Positions 63,323 through 64,000 of a DNA stretch of 64,000 nt are shown piece after piece. Every line of letters starts with the position of its first letter. The stretch's first letter is position 1. A program made the position numbers and the translations under genes. The notes under the pieces were generated by a model. The model was not told the DNA's origin. It ran no database searches and saw only the letters and a program-made list of their open reading frames with translations. Origin of the DNA: Halopseudomonas maritima (GTDB lineage: Bacteria; Pseudomonadota; Gammaproteobacteria; Pseudomonadales; Pseudomonadaceae); contig NZ_CP079801.1 of assembly GCF_021545785.1 (NCBI RefSeq), forward strand, positions 1,364,001 through 1,428,000. Direction: 5' to 3'.

Positions 63323-63783
63323 TCAGATACGCAAGCCCAGGCGTGCATCCAGCGAGAAGCGGTCGCCGCCGCGCAGGAAGATGCCAAAGGTCGTCAGCGC
63401 CCACAGCAGCGGGTATTCGACGCCGCCATCAGTCCAGAAGAAGCCGTTGGCCGTGTGCACGGTCAGCGCCACACCGAGCAGAAAGGTGACCGCCAGCGCC
63501 GCCGGACGGGTCAGCAGCCCCAGCACCAGCGCCAGGCCACCGAAGAACTCGACCAGCCCCGCCAGCAGCGCAAACAGAATGCCGGGAGACATGCCCAGCG
63601 AGCCTTCGAAGAACTGACCGGTGGCTTCCAGGCCGTAACCACCAAACCAGCCAAACAGCTTTTGCGCGCCGTGCGGCATCAGCATCAGGCCTGCGCTGAT
63701 ACGAATCAGCGGATAACCCAGCGGAGCCAGGCGCTCGAAGATGGCCAGGCCAGGCCAGGGGTTACGGTGTTTTGGTTGCTCAT
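63323..63783 (-). CDS. DoxX-family membrane protein with out-of-frame start
   Basis: The DoxX sequence is clear (AIFERLAPLGYPLIRISAGL, PHGAQKLFGWFGGYGLEATG, LAGLVEFFGGLALVLGLLTRP), with four helices. The natural start is the ATG at 63783, preceded by GGAG at good distance and reading MSNQNTVTPGLA. Three tandem TGGCC units then shift the frame, and that ORF stops after 25 codons. The DoxX frame itself is open upstream only to TTG codons without binding sites. With two units the protein would be intact. It is a frameshifted, phase-variable or mis-sequenced gene. Confidence 0.7.
63743..63759 (-). repeat. Pentanucleotide tract (TGGCC)3 at the start of doxX
   Basis: Three perfect GGCCA units on the plus strand (63743-63757) plus two more matching bases, lying 9-14 codons after the doxX ATG. 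Slipped-strand change of one unit would move the frame; two or five units give a continuous DoxX reading frame, three does not. Confidence 0.65.
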
Positions 63784-63870
63784 GATGTGTCTCCAAAAAG
63801 TTGCAGTGAGTTGATGGAGAGCAGACTATTCTGGTTTCCACATCTCGCAAAGACTGCAAAAAAGGAACCC

Positions 63871-64000
63871 ATGGTTAACGAAACGGAAACCCTTGGTGGC
63901 TCACTGGAGGACCTGCACGCCTTCTGCGCGGTCATCGAGTTTGGCACCCTGTCTGCCGCCGCCCGTGAACGCGGCGAGACCAAGGGCAGCATCAGCCGCC
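63871..64000 (+). CDS. LysR-family regulator, 5' end only
   Basis: An ATG after AAAGGAA opens a frame to the window end: VNETETLGGSLEDLHAFCAV, then IEFGTLSAAARERGETKGSI. This is the beginning of a LysR-type winged helix-turn-helix (LHAFCAVIEFGTLSAAAR). It is divergent from the doxX operon and is its likely regulator. The rest lies beyond 64000. Confidence 0.75.
   Translation, partial: MVNETETLGGSLEDLHAFCAVIEFGTLSAAARERGETKGSISR

Noticed and set aside
1..64000. CRISPR arrays, tRNA or rRNA genes, complete insertion sequences
   Set aside because: I saw no regularly spaced repeats, no cloverleaf with CCA-type end, no rRNA core sequence and no transposase frame.

Overview
The window (about 62% G+C by eye) is bacterial chromosome from a facultatively denitrifying member of the Pseudomonadaceae. 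The order narL-narX / narK1-narK2-narG-H-J-I-ppiC-moaA, the ubiT-ubiV-ubiU-moeA-moaB block, the DUF934 / nitrite-sulfite reductase / ccoG / MocR regulator / orphan ccoN block and the DUF2946-oprC pair all resemble gene order known from Pseudomonas aeruginosa. Codon usage and several rearrangements suggest a relative such as Halopseudomonas rather than P. aeruginosa itself (inference). I saw no rRNA, tRNA, CRISPR array, transposase or prophage.

Layout. 1-5.6 kb: a truncated TonB-dependent receptor with Fur-like sites, then anaerobic ribonucleotide reductase (nrdG, a separate glycyl-radical mini-gene, nrdD). 5.8-6.9 kb: a pyridoxamine-phosphate-oxidase-like protein. 7-22 kb: the respiratory nitrate reductase region, with one leftward operon narK1K2GHJI-ppiC-moaA ending in a good terminator and the divergent nitrate sensor pair narXL plus a DGC-domain zinc protein. 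22-26.5 kb: O2-independent ubiquinone synthesis (ubiTVU) and molybdenum-cofactor genes (moeA, moaB, moaD, with no moaE or moaC). 26.6-33.6 kb: a CopD-like membrane protein, an acyl-CoA dehydrogenase, an HPP-CBS membrane protein, a LysR regulator, the tRNA hydroxylation gene trhP and a UbiM-like monooxygenase. 33.6-40.7 kb: the cluster resembling PA4129-PA4134, known in P. aeruginosa as cyanide-inducible. 40.7-46.4 kb: copper receptor OprC, a DUF1810-methyltransferase fusion, a zinc/cadmium CDF exporter and an unknown protein. 46.7-54.5 kb: a type I restriction-modification system with an embedded Fic gene. 54.5-57.4 kb: a Zur-type zinc-starvation operon (zigA, folE2, DUF1826). 57.5-64 kb: yghU, a BASS-family transporter, AraC, a secreted double-cache protein, a four-gene operon (doxX, DODA dioxygenase, sirtuin, DksA-like finger) and the start of a LysR gene.

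How it fits together. The first half is an anaerobic-respiration region. Four exact TTGAT-N4-(A/G)TCAA Anr/Dnr boxes stand before nrdD, narK1, ubiU and the HPP gene, and two one-mismatch boxes before the CopD-like gene and trhP. Nitrate reduction, cofactor supply, oxygen-free quinone synthesis, dNTP synthesis and probably oxygen-free tRNA modification would then share one low-oxygen signal.

The most striking new observation is a motif, TCTGAT-N18-TCTGA followed by CTG, found three times with identical 24-bp spacing. It lies before each of the three transcription starts of the 34-41 kb cluster, which encodes its own MocR-type regulator. Others are the detached glycyl-radical domain of NrdD, a TGGCC pentanucleotide tract that puts doxX out of frame with its start codon, a 50-60 bp inverted-repeat element in three places, a CadR/PbrR-type promoter without its regulator nearby, and spaced TGTCGA palindromes before fic-hsdMS.
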